Assembly: GCA_965613685.1 (NCBI GenBank)
Contig: OZ277031.1
Location: 1,054,001-1,118,000 of the forward strand
DNA: 64,000 nt
Direction: 5' to 3'
DNA from: Methylotenera oryzisoli_B
GTDB taxonomy: Bacteria; Pseudomonadota; Gammaproteobacteria; Burkholderiales; Methylophilaceae
The translations under genes and the position numbers were made by a program. The notes under the pieces are model-generated. The model saw only the letters and a program-made list of their open reading frames with translations, was not told the DNA's origin and ran no database searches. This document shows, in pieces, positions 33,434 through 40,720 of this stretch (its first letter is position 1; each line of letters starts with the position of its first letter).

Positions 33434-34000
33434 TTAAATATCGTCGGCTGGAAAGGCAATTTCCTGCTGGGCAAAATCGGCCATGGCAGGCAATTCGGTC
33501 AAGGACACGATATTGAAGTCATCCAGGAAATGCTTGGTAGTGGCATACAGTGATGGGCGCCCAGGCACGTCACGCTGACCCACCACGTCTATCCAATCGC
33601 GTTCTAGCAATTGACGCATGATAGTCGGGTTCATGGTCACGCCTCGTATTTGCTCGATGTCGCCACGCGTTACCGGTTGACGGTAGGCAATGATAGCCAG
33701 CGTCTCCATCACGGCACGCGAGTACTTAAGCTGCCGCTCGGGGTTTAATCTGGCTAAAAAAGGCGCAAATTCCACACGCGCTTGAAAGCGGTAACCGGTC
33801 GCCACCTGCACTAACTCCATGCTGCGTGCCGCCCAGTCTTGCTTTAATTCATCCAGCAGCATGCGCAAGCTGGTGCGCTCCACCCGCTCAACAAACAAGC
33901 GCGTCATGTCATCCAATGACAAAGGCTGGTTGGCGGTTAACAAGGCCGCTTCCAGCACTTGTTTTATATCGGCAATACTGGCTGGTAACTTAGTCTTCAT
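33434..34000 (-). CDS. scpB: segregation and condensation protein B
   Basis: A 188-residue winged-helix partner of ScpA in the SMC chromosome-condensing complex. IKQVLEAALLTANQPLSLDDMTRLF, ALETLAIIAYRQPVTRGDIEQIRGV (YSRAVMETLAIIAYRQP) and the LLERDWIDVVGQRDVPGRPSLYATTKHFLDDF segment are ScpB signatures. It overlaps the end of scpA by 11 bp, so the two are translated from one message. Confidence 0.94.
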   Translation of the reverse strand: MKTKLPASIADIKQVLEAALLTANQPLSLDDMTRLFVERVERTSLRMLLDELKQDWAARSMELVQVATGYRFQARVEFAPFLARLNPERQLKYSRAVMETLAIIAYRQPVTRGDIEQIRGVTMNPTIMRQLLERDWIDVVGQRDVPGRPSLYATTKHFLDDFNIVSLTELPAMADFAQQEIAFPADDI

Positions 34001-34772
34001 GGCGATTGATTTGCAAATAGATGGGTGAAAATGCCGATTGCTGCGTGATGCGCAACAAGCCTTCGCGCGCCAATTCCAATATCGCTAGAAAGCACACCAC
34101 CAACTTAGGAATGCCGTCGGCCAAATCAAACACCTGCCAAAACTCCAGCACCGGTTCTGCTTGCAATTGACGAAGAATCAAGCTCATGTGCTCACGCACG
34201 GACAACTCGGCACGGCTGACTTTATGGTGCTTAAAGTGGCTGGCACGCTTCAAGACATTGCGCCATGCCTCGGTCAGATCGTCTAGGCTCACTTCCGGCG
34301 GCTTGATCTGGCTGATGTGTTGGTAATAGGCGCTGGCCACTGTAATACCATCGCCCACCTTGGCCATGTCGTCTAGGTTTTCTGCGGCCAACTTAATCGA
34401 TTCGTACTCCATCAAGCGCCTCACCAAATCGGCTCTTGGGTCTTGTTCGGTTTCGATTTCCGCCGGCTTGGGTAGCAAGTAACGGGATTTAATTTCGATC
34501 AACATGGCCGACATCAATAAATAATCGCCGGCCAATTCCAACTTAATCGCCTGCATTTTTTCCACGTACACCATGTACTGGCGGGTCAATTCCGCCATGG
34601 GGATGTCCAGAACATCCAGGTTGTGTTTGCGTATTAAATACAGCAACAAGTCTAAAGGGCCTTCAAAGGACTCCAAGTAGACTTCTAGTGCATCGGGTGG
34701 AATGTAAAGGTTTTGCGGCAGCTCGGTAAAAGCTTCGCCTTTTATCTTTGCCTGGAGCGGGACGTCTATCAC
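33990..34772 (-). CDS. scpA: segregation and condensation protein A
   Basis: A 260-residue kleisin subunit of the SMC-ScpAB complex. The N-terminal kleisin motif FEGPLDLLLYLIRKHNLDVLDIPMAELTRQYMVYVE is present, followed by LAGDYLLMSAMLIEIKSRYLLPKP, and the C-terminal winged helix AILELAREGLLRITQQ. The start codon is GTG (34772), no better ATG being available. It begins 13 bp after the trpS stop. Confidence 0.94.
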   Translation of the reverse strand: MIDVPLQAKIKGEAFTELPQNLYIPPDALEVYLESFEGPLDLLLYLIRKHNLDVLDIPMAELTRQYMVYVEKMQAIKLELAGDYLLMSAMLIEIKSRYLLPKPAEIETEQDPRADLVRRLMEYESIKLAAENLDDMAKVGDGITVASAYYQHISQIKPPEVSLDDLTEAWRNVLKRASHFKHHKVSRAELSVREHMSLILRQLQAEPVLEFWQVFDLADGIPKLVVCFLAILELAREGLLRITQQSAFSPIYLQINRHED

Positions 34773-34785
34773 GGCGAGAGGCAGG

Positions 34786-35988
34786 CTAGCTGTAATTCAA
34801 ACCCATCGCATCGCGCACATCGCGCATGGTCTCACGCGCTAACTTGCGGGCTTTTTCACAGCCCTCCGCCACAATGTTTTTCACCAAGCTAGGGTCTTCA
34901 GCGTATTGCGCGGCACGTTCTTGTATGGGTTTTAATTCAGCCAGAACGCCCTCTATGACCGGACCTTTGCATTCTATGCAGCCTATGCCAGCAGTTTTAC
35001 AGCCGTTCTGCGCCCAATCTTGAGTGCTTTGGTCTGAGTAGACTAGATGCAATTGCCATACCGGGCATTTTGCTGGGTCACCTGGATCGGTGCGGCGTAT
35101 GCGCGCCGGATCGGTAGGCATGGTTTTAATTTTCTTGGCTACCGTGTCGACGTCTTCACGCAATGAGATGGTGTTGTTGTAAGACTTAGACATTTTCTGT
35201 CCGTCTAAACCTGGCATTTTTGAGGCCGGGGTTAATTTGTAATCGGGCTCCAACAATATCATTTTGCCGCCGCCCTCTAAATAACCCAATAGGCGTTCTT
35301 TATCGCCCATGCTCATGCCTTGCTGTTCTTCTATCATGGCGCGTGCCGCATCCAAGGCTTCTTCATCGCCACTTTGTTGGTAGGCATTGCGCATTTCTTC
35401 GTACAAGGCCGCACGTTTGTTGCCTAGCTTTTTAATGGCGGCTTCGGCTTTCTCTTCAAAGCCGGCTTCCTTACCGTAAATGTGATTAAAGCGACGGGCG
35501 ATCTCACGGGTGAATTCAATGTGCGGAATTTGATCTTCGCCCACCGGCACTTGGGTGGCTTTGTAGATCAAAATGTCCGCGCTTTGCAACAAGGGGTAGC
35601 CCAAGAAGCCGTAAGTAGATAAATCTTTGCTGCTCAATTTTTCTTGCTGATCTTTGTAGGTGGGAACGCGCTCCAACCAACTTAAAGGGGTAATCATGGA
35701 CAGCAAGGTATGCAATTCAGCGTGCTCGGGTACGCGCGATTGGATAAATATGGTGGCACTGGCAGGATCGACACCGGCGGCCAACCAATCGATGACCATT
35801 TCCCAAACGCTTTCTTCTATGATTTCCGGTGTGTCGTAATGGGTGGTAAGCGCATGCCAATCGGCGACAAAAAACAAGCACTCGTGCTCGTGTTGCAATT
35901 TAAGCCAATTTTTAAGTACGCCGTTGTAATGCCCTAAATGCAGATTACCGGTAGGACGCATGCCAGATAAAACACGTTCGATTGCCAT
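34786..35988 (-). CDS. trpS: tryptophanyl-tRNA synthetase with iron-sulfur type cysteine motif
   Basis: A 400-residue class I synthetase that charges tRNA-Trp. The ATP motifs are TGNLHLGHYNG (HIGH) near 13-23 and KMSKS at 265-269. There is an insert of about 70 residues before KMSKS. The C-terminal domain has cysteines 308, 330, 337 and 340, spaced C-x21-C-x6-C-x2-C, close to the C-x22-C-x6-C-x2-C motif that binds a [4Fe-4S] cluster in Thermotoga TrpRS. It lies between the M50 protease and scpA genes on the same strand. Confidence 0.94.
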   Translation of the reverse strand: MAIERVLSGMRPTGNLHLGHYNGVLKNWLKLQHEHECLFFVADWHALTTHYDTPEIIEESVWEMVIDWLAAGVDPASATIFIQSRVPEHAELHTLLSMITPLSWLERVPTYKDQQEKLSSKDLSTYGFLGYPLLQSADILIYKATQVPVGEDQIPHIEFTREIARRFNHIYGKEAGFEEKAEAAIKKLGNKRAALYEEMRNAYQQSGDEEALDAARAMIEEQQGMSMGDKERLLGYLEGGGKMILLEPDYKLTPASKMPGLDGQKMSKSYNNTISLREDVDTVAKKIKTMPTDPARIRRTDPGDPAKCPVWQLHLVYSDQSTQDWAQNGCKTAGIGCIECKGPVIEGVLAELKPIQERAAQYAEDPSLVKNIVAEGCEKARKLARETMRDVRDAMGLNYS

Positions 35989-36030
35989 AATTAACCTTAT
36001 TAAATACTTCTTATAACCCTAAAATTAAAC

Positions 36031-36702
36031 CTAAAAAAACACATTAACTATTGCTTGAATTGTCAGCATCACAAATGGCCACATGATTTTATCAAGAATA
36101 TGAGTAAATAGTAGAACTATCAATATAATAAAACCGTAGCGCTCTACTCTCGCATACCTAAGCGCAGCTTTATACGGCAATAAGCTAACAGCAATCCGTC
36201 CACCATCCAGCGGAGGAATTGGTATCAAATTCAAGACCATTAATACAATATTCGTCAACATTCCTGATGCACACATCAATTCGAATGGTTGAACATACAT
36301 TTCCGGTAATAGAAAACTGAATTTTAGGCAGATTACCCATAACACCATCATCAAAAAATTAGCCGCTGGCCCCGCAGCTGCAACCCACAACATGTCTTTT
36401 TTGGGATGGCGCAAGCGGCCAAAATTAACTGGCACTGGTTTAGCCCACCCAAAAAACATACCTCCAAAAAACATAGTTAAGCTAGGAATGACGATTGTAC
36501 CGAGCGGGTCAATATGTTTTATTGGATTCAAACTTATCCTACCTAAATCATAAGCAGTGTTGTCGCCAAAGTGTTTTGCAATATAACCATGAGCAGCCTC
36601 ATGCACTGTAATGGCAAATATCATTGGAATAGCTGACACAGCAACTCTTTGCATTGGAGCTAATTCCATCAAGTGATTTAATAAAATATAAAAATCATTC
36701 AT
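36031..36702 (-). CDS. site-2 protease family (M50) membrane metalloprotease
   Basis: A 223-residue membrane protein with the zinc motif HEAAHG (HExxH) in the first membrane region and the second motif NLIPIPPLDGGRI carrying the third zinc ligand Asp, as in rhomboid-unrelated M50B site-2 proteases. About four to five hydrophobic segments are visible. Betaproteobacteria often have this gene between yciO and trpS, but here the DNA is distinctly more AT-rich than on either side. The substrate is unknown. Confidence 0.88.
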   Translation of the reverse strand: MNDFYILLNHLMELAPMQRVAVSAIPMIFAITVHEAAHGYIAKHFGDNTAYDLGRISLNPIKHIDPLGTIVIPSLTMFFGGMFFGWAKPVPVNFGRLRHPKKDMLWVAAAGPAANFLMMVLWVICLKFSFLLPEMYVQPFELMCASGMLTNIVLMVLNLIPIPPLDGGRIAVSLLPYKAALRYARVERYGFIILIVLLFTHILDKIMWPFVMLTIQAIVNVFF

Positions 36703-36733
36703 AAAGTAGATTTCTTAAATAAAAAGCTAATTC

Positions 36734-37357
36734 TTATAATACAAACGGATCTAAATCACCTAAACCCGCACGGATTAATTCTGGCACATCTTGGGTTAAA
36801 TTAATTACCGAGGTGGCGCCGGCCACGCAATGGCCAACATCGATTACCAGGTCCACGCTGTGCTCTAATTTTTCGCGTATTGCCCAAGCTTGCGTCAGCA
36901 TTTCCTCTTCATCAGGCAACAACATAGTCATGCTTAACAATGGCGCATCGATGGCTTCCAATATGGCTTGCACTACCGCGTGTTCTGGCACGCGCAAGCC
37001 TATGGTGTTGCGCTTGGGGTGTTGCAGTTTACGCGGCACTTCACGCGTGGCATTCAAAATAAAGGTGTAAGCGCCTGGCGTGTTGGCTTTGAGCAAGCGA
37101 AATTGGCTGTTGCTGACTATGGCGTAATTGCCTAACTCGGCTAAATTACGGCAAACCAAGGTAAACAGATGCTGCTCATCAGCCGCACGGATTTGCCGTA
37201 TGCGTGCTTGGGCATCGCTGTGGCCTATCATGCAGCCCAAGGCATAACCAGAGTCAGTGGGGTAAGCGATCACCCCACCGGCCTGCAATATCTCCGCCGT
37301 ATGGGTAATCAAACGCGCTTGCGGATTGGCTAAATTAATATTAAACAGTTGCGACAT
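36734..37357 (-). CDS. yciO: Sua5/YciO/YrdC family protein
   Basis: A 207-residue protein of the threonylcarbamoyl-AMP synthase superfamily. It begins with AEILQAGGVIAYPTDSGYALGCMIG and includes IRAADEQHLFTLVCRNLAELGNYA, GAYTFILNATREVPRKL and TIGLRVPEH. The KxR/SxN residues of true TsaC/Sua5 (KxRP..P...L) are only partly present, and the length fits YciO rather than TsaC. Next to rnm, as in E. coli yciV-yciO. The enzymatic role is unclear in the YciO branch. Confidence 0.87.
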   Translation of the reverse strand: MSQLFNINLANPQARLITHTAEILQAGGVIAYPTDSGYALGCMIGHSDAQARIRQIRAADEQHLFTLVCRNLAELGNYAIVSNSQFRLLKANTPGAYTFILNATREVPRKLQHPKRNTIGLRVPEHAVVQAILEAIDAPLLSMTMLLPDEEEMLTQAWAIREKLEHSVDLVIDVGHCVAGATSVINLTQDVPELIRAGLGDLDPFVL

Positions 37358-37378
37358 GGTCCATCGATGTTAAATAGG

Positions 37379-38230
37379 CTATTGCATGGATTGAAACTGT
37401 GGCCAATCTTGCCAAACCGGCACGCAGTTGCTGGGCAAGTCCGCCAAGCGCCCCATTTCCATAAAGCTGATGCCAGGGCCGTGGTAGTCCGAACCTTGTG
37501 AAGACTTCAGGCTAAACTGGTGGGCCAACTTAGCGAACTGCTGGTATTGCGGCGGGGTGTGGCTACTGGTCACCACTTCTATGGCCACGCCACCGTAACT
37601 TCTAAATTCATGCAGCAATTGCAACATATTGACCGAACCCAAATCGTAGCGGCCAGGGTGGGCAATCACAGCCGTGCCACCGCTTTGCGTAATGAGCTCA
37701 ACCGCTTGCTGTAAATCCATCCATTGGTGTTCAACAAAGCCGGGCTTGCCTTTCACTAAATACTTCTTAAACACCGACTTAGTGTCCTTCACCAGGCCCA
37801 GTTCCACCAAGTAACGAGCAAAATGCACACGGGTAATGATGCTTTGCTTAGCCAAGCGTTTCGCGCCTTGGTAGGCATCGGCTATCCCGGCTTTAGCCAA
37901 GCCCTCGCCCATTTGCTGCGCCCGCTCATCCCGCGCTATGCGCACTAGGGCCAAGGCCTTTTGCAAGGCAAGGTTGTTTGGGTCTATGTTTAAACCAACG
38001 ATGTGCAAGGTGCGCTTTTTCCATGTCACGGAAATTTCCACGCCATTAATCAAGGCGATGTTGTGCGCTTCAGCGGCGGCCTGGGCTGCTGGCAAACCAC
38101 TGATGTCATCGTGATCGGTCAAGGCCAACACGTTGACGCCCTTAGCGGCGGCGTAAGCTACTAAGTCGGCCGGGCTTAACAAGCCATCGGATACGCTAGA
38201 GTGGGCATGTAAATCGAAATTTAAGGGCAT
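37379..38230 (-). CDS. rnm: PHP-domain phosphoesterase, RNase AM / 3',5'-nucleotide phosphatase
   Basis: A 283-residue PHP-fold enzyme. The metal motif DLHAHSSVSDGLLSP is at the N-terminus, then LALTDHDDISGL, GVEISVTWKKRTLHIVGLNID, VIAHPGRYDLGS and the C-terminal SQGSDYHGPG, which together supply the trinuclear metal site. E. coli YciV, the homologue, dephosphorylates 3',5'-bisphosphonucleotides and trims RNA 5' ends. It is the first gene of the leftward rnm-yciO-M50-trpS-scpA-scpB run, divergent from yciB. Confidence 0.88.
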   Translation of the reverse strand: MPLNFDLHAHSSVSDGLLSPADLVAYAAAKGVNVLALTDHDDISGLPAAQAAAEAHNIALINGVEISVTWKKRTLHIVGLNIDPNNLALQKALALVRIARDERAQQMGEGLAKAGIADAYQGAKRLAKQSIITRVHFARYLVELGLVKDTKSVFKKYLVKGKPGFVEHQWMDLQQAVELITQSGGTAVIAHPGRYDLGSVNMLQLLHEFRSYGGVAIEVVTSSHTPPQYQQFAKLAHQFSLKSSQGSDYHGPGISFMEMGRLADLPSNCVPVWQDWPQFQSMQ

Positions 38231-38388
38231 GAACGAATTGAATTAAAGACCAATAGGGTAAAGCTGGAAGAAAAATACGCCTTGCGACACAGCATCAATC
38301 ATAGCAAAATAACGACTCACACTAAAGCATAGATAATCATTGATTTCTTCTTACCCCGAGCTGCCTAGAAAGCGAACCCCCACCCACT

Positions 38389-38940
38389 ATGAATAAGTTT
38401 TTGTTTGACCTGTTTCCCGTCATTTTATTTTTCATTGCCTTTAAGTTTTTTGGTATTTTTACTGCCACGGCGGTCGCCATTTTAGCCACCTTAGGGCAAA
38501 TCATTTACAGCAAACTGCGCCACGGTAAAGTGGAAAAGATGCTGCTAGTCAGCGGTGCTATCATCGCCTTGCTAGGCGGCATCACTTTAATTTTGCACGA
38601 CAAAAGCTACATCATGTGGAAACCCACCGTGCTTTACTGGATCATGGCTGCGGTGCTCTTGGTATCCAATTTATTTTTCAAGAAAAACTACATCCAACAA
38701 ATGATGGGCAAAATGATAGACGCCCCCGCTGCCATTTGGACTAAGCTAAATTACGCTTGGGTGATTTTTTTAGTGTCATTGGGCTTTTTAAACCTCTACG
38801 TGGCTTTTAATTTCGATGAAAACACCTGGGTGAATTTCAAGCTATTTGGCGTCACGTTGATTATGTTTTTATTCATCATAGGCCAGAGCTTGGCCTTGAA
38901 AAATTACCTCATAGAAGAGCAAAAAGGCGGTGAGCAATAA
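38389..38940 (+). CDS. yciB: inner membrane protein YciB (septation protein A, IspZ-like)
   Basis: A 183-residue membrane protein with five hydrophobic segments. It begins FLFDLFPVILFFIAFKFFGIFTATA and includes LLVSGAIIALLGGITLILHDKSYIMWKPTVLYW and the W..LN.aWv.Ff...G..N.yvaf region (KLNYAWVIFLVSLGFLNLYVAF), all conserved in YciB. The family is linked to cell-envelope integrity and division. It overlaps the next gene by one base (TAATG). Confidence 0.93.
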   Translation: MNKFLFDLFPVILFFIAFKFFGIFTATAVAILATLGQIIYSKLRHGKVEKMLLVSGAIIALLGGITLILHDKSYIMWKPTVLYWIMAAVLLVSNLFFKKNYIQQMMGKMIDAPAAIWTKLNYAWVIFLVSLGFLNLYVAFNFDENTWVNFKLFGVTLIMFLFIIGQSLALKNYLIEEQKGGEQ

Positions 38941-39242
38941 TGTGGTACGCCATCGTTGCCGAAGACGCGCCCAATAGCTTAGACAAACGCATGGCCGCTA
39001 GGCCAGCTCACCTAGCCCGCTTGCAAGCCTTGCAAGAAGCCGGCCGTTTATTGGTAGCGGGTCCGTTTCCTGCCATAGATAACGTCGACCCAGGCCCAGC
39101 TGGTTTCACCGGCAGCCTCATCATTGCCGAATTTGCCAATTTAGCGCAGGCCACAGAATGGGCTAACAACGACCCTTTTGTCAGCGCAGGGGTTTACGCT
39201 CAGGTGTCGGTCAAACCCTTCAGAAAAACCTTACCGGCTTAA
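38940..39242 (+). CDS. yciI: YciI family protein
   Basis: A 100-residue dimeric alpha-beta-barrel protein of the YCII family. It has the conserved His/Asp region near the start (AEDAPNSLDKRMAARPAHLARLQALQEAGRLLVAGPFPA) and FTGSLIIAEFANLAQATEWANNDPFVSAGVYAQVSVKPF. The biochemical role is uncertain. It overlaps yciB by one base and is followed after 4 bp by bolA, a gene order common in beta- and gammaproteobacteria. Confidence 0.9.
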   Translation: MWYAIVAEDAPNSLDKRMAARPAHLARLQALQEAGRLLVAGPFPAIDNVDPGPAGFTGSLIIAEFANLAQATEWANNDPFVSAGVYAQVSVKPFRKTLPA

Positions 39243-39246
39243 ACGG

Positions 39247-39507
39247 ATGAATTTAACCGACCTTATCAAGCAACGCTTGCAGGCATTGGAACCGCTGGAC
39301 TTAATCATACAAGACGACAGCGCTTTGCATGCCGGGCATGCCGGCAATCAGGGCGGCGGGCATTTTAGCTTGAGCCTAACAAGCTCGCATTTTTCAGGCA
39401 AATCTCAGATCATGCGGCATCGTTTAGTCTATGCGCAATTGGCCGATTTAATGCCCAACAAAATTCACGCCTTAAGCATCAACGCCATCGCCCCACAAGA
39501 GCTATAA
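39247..39507 (+). CDS. bolA: BolA family protein
   Basis: An 86-residue BolA/IbaG-like protein, class II KH-like fold, which with monothiol glutaredoxins helps iron-sulfur cluster traffic. The core LDLIIQDDSALHAGHAG, GGHFSLSLTSSHFSGKSQIMRHRLVYAQLADLMPNKIHALSI contains the conserved histidine of the family. An in-frame extension back to 39178 overlaps yciI and is not used. Confidence 0.9.
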   Translation: MNLTDLIKQRLQALEPLDLIIQDDSALHAGHAGNQGGGHFSLSLTSSHFSGKSQIMRHRLVYAQLADLMPNKIHALSINAIAPQEL

Positions 39508-39565
39508 TCAAGCCGAACTATTACAAGCAACTTTTCACATCAAACCCATAGCATAAGGATTTTTC

Positions 39566-40354
39566 ATGAAATTCACCCCCACCCTGATCGCACTGGCCAT
39601 TTTATCCATGGCGTCAAGCGCATACGCCGCCGACTCCTTGGCCACCGTAAATGGCAAAGCCATCAAGCAATCCATATACGACTACATTGCTAAGGATGCC
39701 ACGGCACGCGGTCAAAAAGTGGATGGCCAAGTTAAACAAGCCATCACTAATAAATTGATTGATTCGGAATTGGTTTACCAAGAAGCGCAAAAATTGGGCT
39801 TGGATAAACAAGCGGATTACCTCGCACGTGAAGAGTTGTCCCGTCGCGAATTATTGACCTCCATGTATTTGCAGGATTTTGTTAAAAAGAATCCGATTAG
39901 CGAATCCGAAACCAAATCCGCCTACGAAGAATACAAAAAAGCTTACGGCGACAAAGAATACAGCGCACGCCACATCTTGGTTAAAACCGAAGGCGAAGCC
40001 AAAGACATCATTGCGCAGTTAGGCAAAGGCGGCGATTTCGCTAAGATAGCCAAGGAAAAATCCTTGGATCCTGGCTCTAACGAAAAAGGCGGCGATTTAG
40101 GCTGGTTCTCACCGGCATCCATGGTGAAACCGTTCAGCGACGTGGCGATTAATCTGCAAAAAGGCAGCATTTCCACCAACCCAGTGCAAACGCAATTCGG
40201 TTGGCACGTCATCAAGTTAATTGACACTCGCACCGCTCAACCTTTGCCCTACGACAAAGTAAAAGACGGCATACAAAAAAATCTACAACAGCGTAACTTA
40301 GAAAAGATGATGGCTGAATTACGCACTAAAGCCAAAATCGACATCAGCAAATAA
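39566..40354 (+). CDS. periplasmic parvulin-type peptidyl-prolyl isomerase
   Basis: A 262-residue exported chaperone. The signal peptide MKFTPTLIALAILSMASSAYA is followed by a SurA-N/PpiD-like helical domain (LATVNGKAIKQSIYDYIAKDA...NKLIDSELVYQEAQKLGLD) and a parvulin domain from about 135 to 225 (YSARHILVKTEGEAKDII.....GDFAKIAKEKSLDPGSNEKGGDLGWF). It probably helps outer-membrane proteins fold. It ends the yciB-yciI-bolA run and is followed by a terminator. Confidence 0.92.
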   Translation: MKFTPTLIALAILSMASSAYAADSLATVNGKAIKQSIYDYIAKDATARGQKVDGQVKQAITNKLIDSELVYQEAQKLGLDKQADYLAREELSRRELLTSMYLQDFVKKNPISESETKSAYEEYKKAYGDKEYSARHILVKTEGEAKDIIAQLGKGGDFAKIAKEKSLDPGSNEKGGDLGWFSPASMVKPFSDVAINLQKGSISTNPVQTQFGWHVIKLIDTRTAQPLPYDKVKDGIQKNLQQRNLEKMMAELRTKAKIDISK

Positions 40355-40364
40355 GTGCATGATC

Positions 40365-40393
40365 AAGGGCTCGTCATACGAGCCCTTTCTTTT
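40365..40393 (+). terminator. Rho-independent terminator after the parvulin gene
   Basis: AAGGGCTCG pairs perfectly with CGAGCCCTT across a 5-base loop (TCATA), then TCTTTT. It ends the yciB-yciI-bolA-parvulin transcript. Confidence 0.88.
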
Positions 40394-40446
40394 GCAAGTT
40401 GCTTGATTTAACGGGCAATTGCAGCACACTGGCATTCGTGCCATAA

Positions 40447-40461
40447 TAAGAATGGTTATCA
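40447..40461 (+). promoter_or_regulatory. candidate Fur box upstream of feoA
   Basis: TAAGAATGGTTATCA matches the 7-1-7 Fur consensus TGATAAT-N-ATTATCA at 12 of 14 positions. It lies 16 bp before the feoA start, where bound Fur would block transcription or elongation when iron is plentiful. Confidence 0.6.
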
Positions 40462-40477
40462 ATTACGCGAAAAAACA

Positions 40478-40720
40478 ATGCGACTTTTATCCCAATTAGC
40501 CATAGGTGAACACGCCACCATCTCCGCCATAGAGGCCGAGGAGTCGCTATACCATCGCTTATCGGCATTGGGTTTTCGTGTGGGCAAACCCTTAAGCCTG
40601 ATTCGTCGGGCGAACTTCAATGGGCCGCTGCACGTGCGCTTAGGCACAACCGATGTCATCCTGCGCGACACCGAAGCGGCCCGCATCCACGTGCAGAGCG
40701 ACTTGCAGGCTAGTCAATGA
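40478..40720 (+). CDS. feoA: ferrous iron transport protein FeoA
   Basis: An 80-residue SH3-like cytoplasmic protein that supports FeoB. It reads LAIGEHATISAIEAEESLYHRLSALGFRVGKPLSLIRRANFNGPLHVRLG....ILRDTEAARIHV, the typical FeoA pattern. It overlaps feoB by four bases (ATGA), indicating coupled translation. A Fur-like site lies just upstream. Confidence 0.93.
   Translation: MRLLSQLAIGEHATISAIEAEESLYHRLSALGFRVGKPLSLIRRANFNGPLHVRLGTTDVILRDTEAARIHVQSDLQASQ

Noticed and set aside
38330..38347. Fur-like sequence GATAATCATTGAT upstream of yciB
   Set aside because: Only the left half matches the consensus well (about 9 of 14 overall), and the genes are not iron-related.
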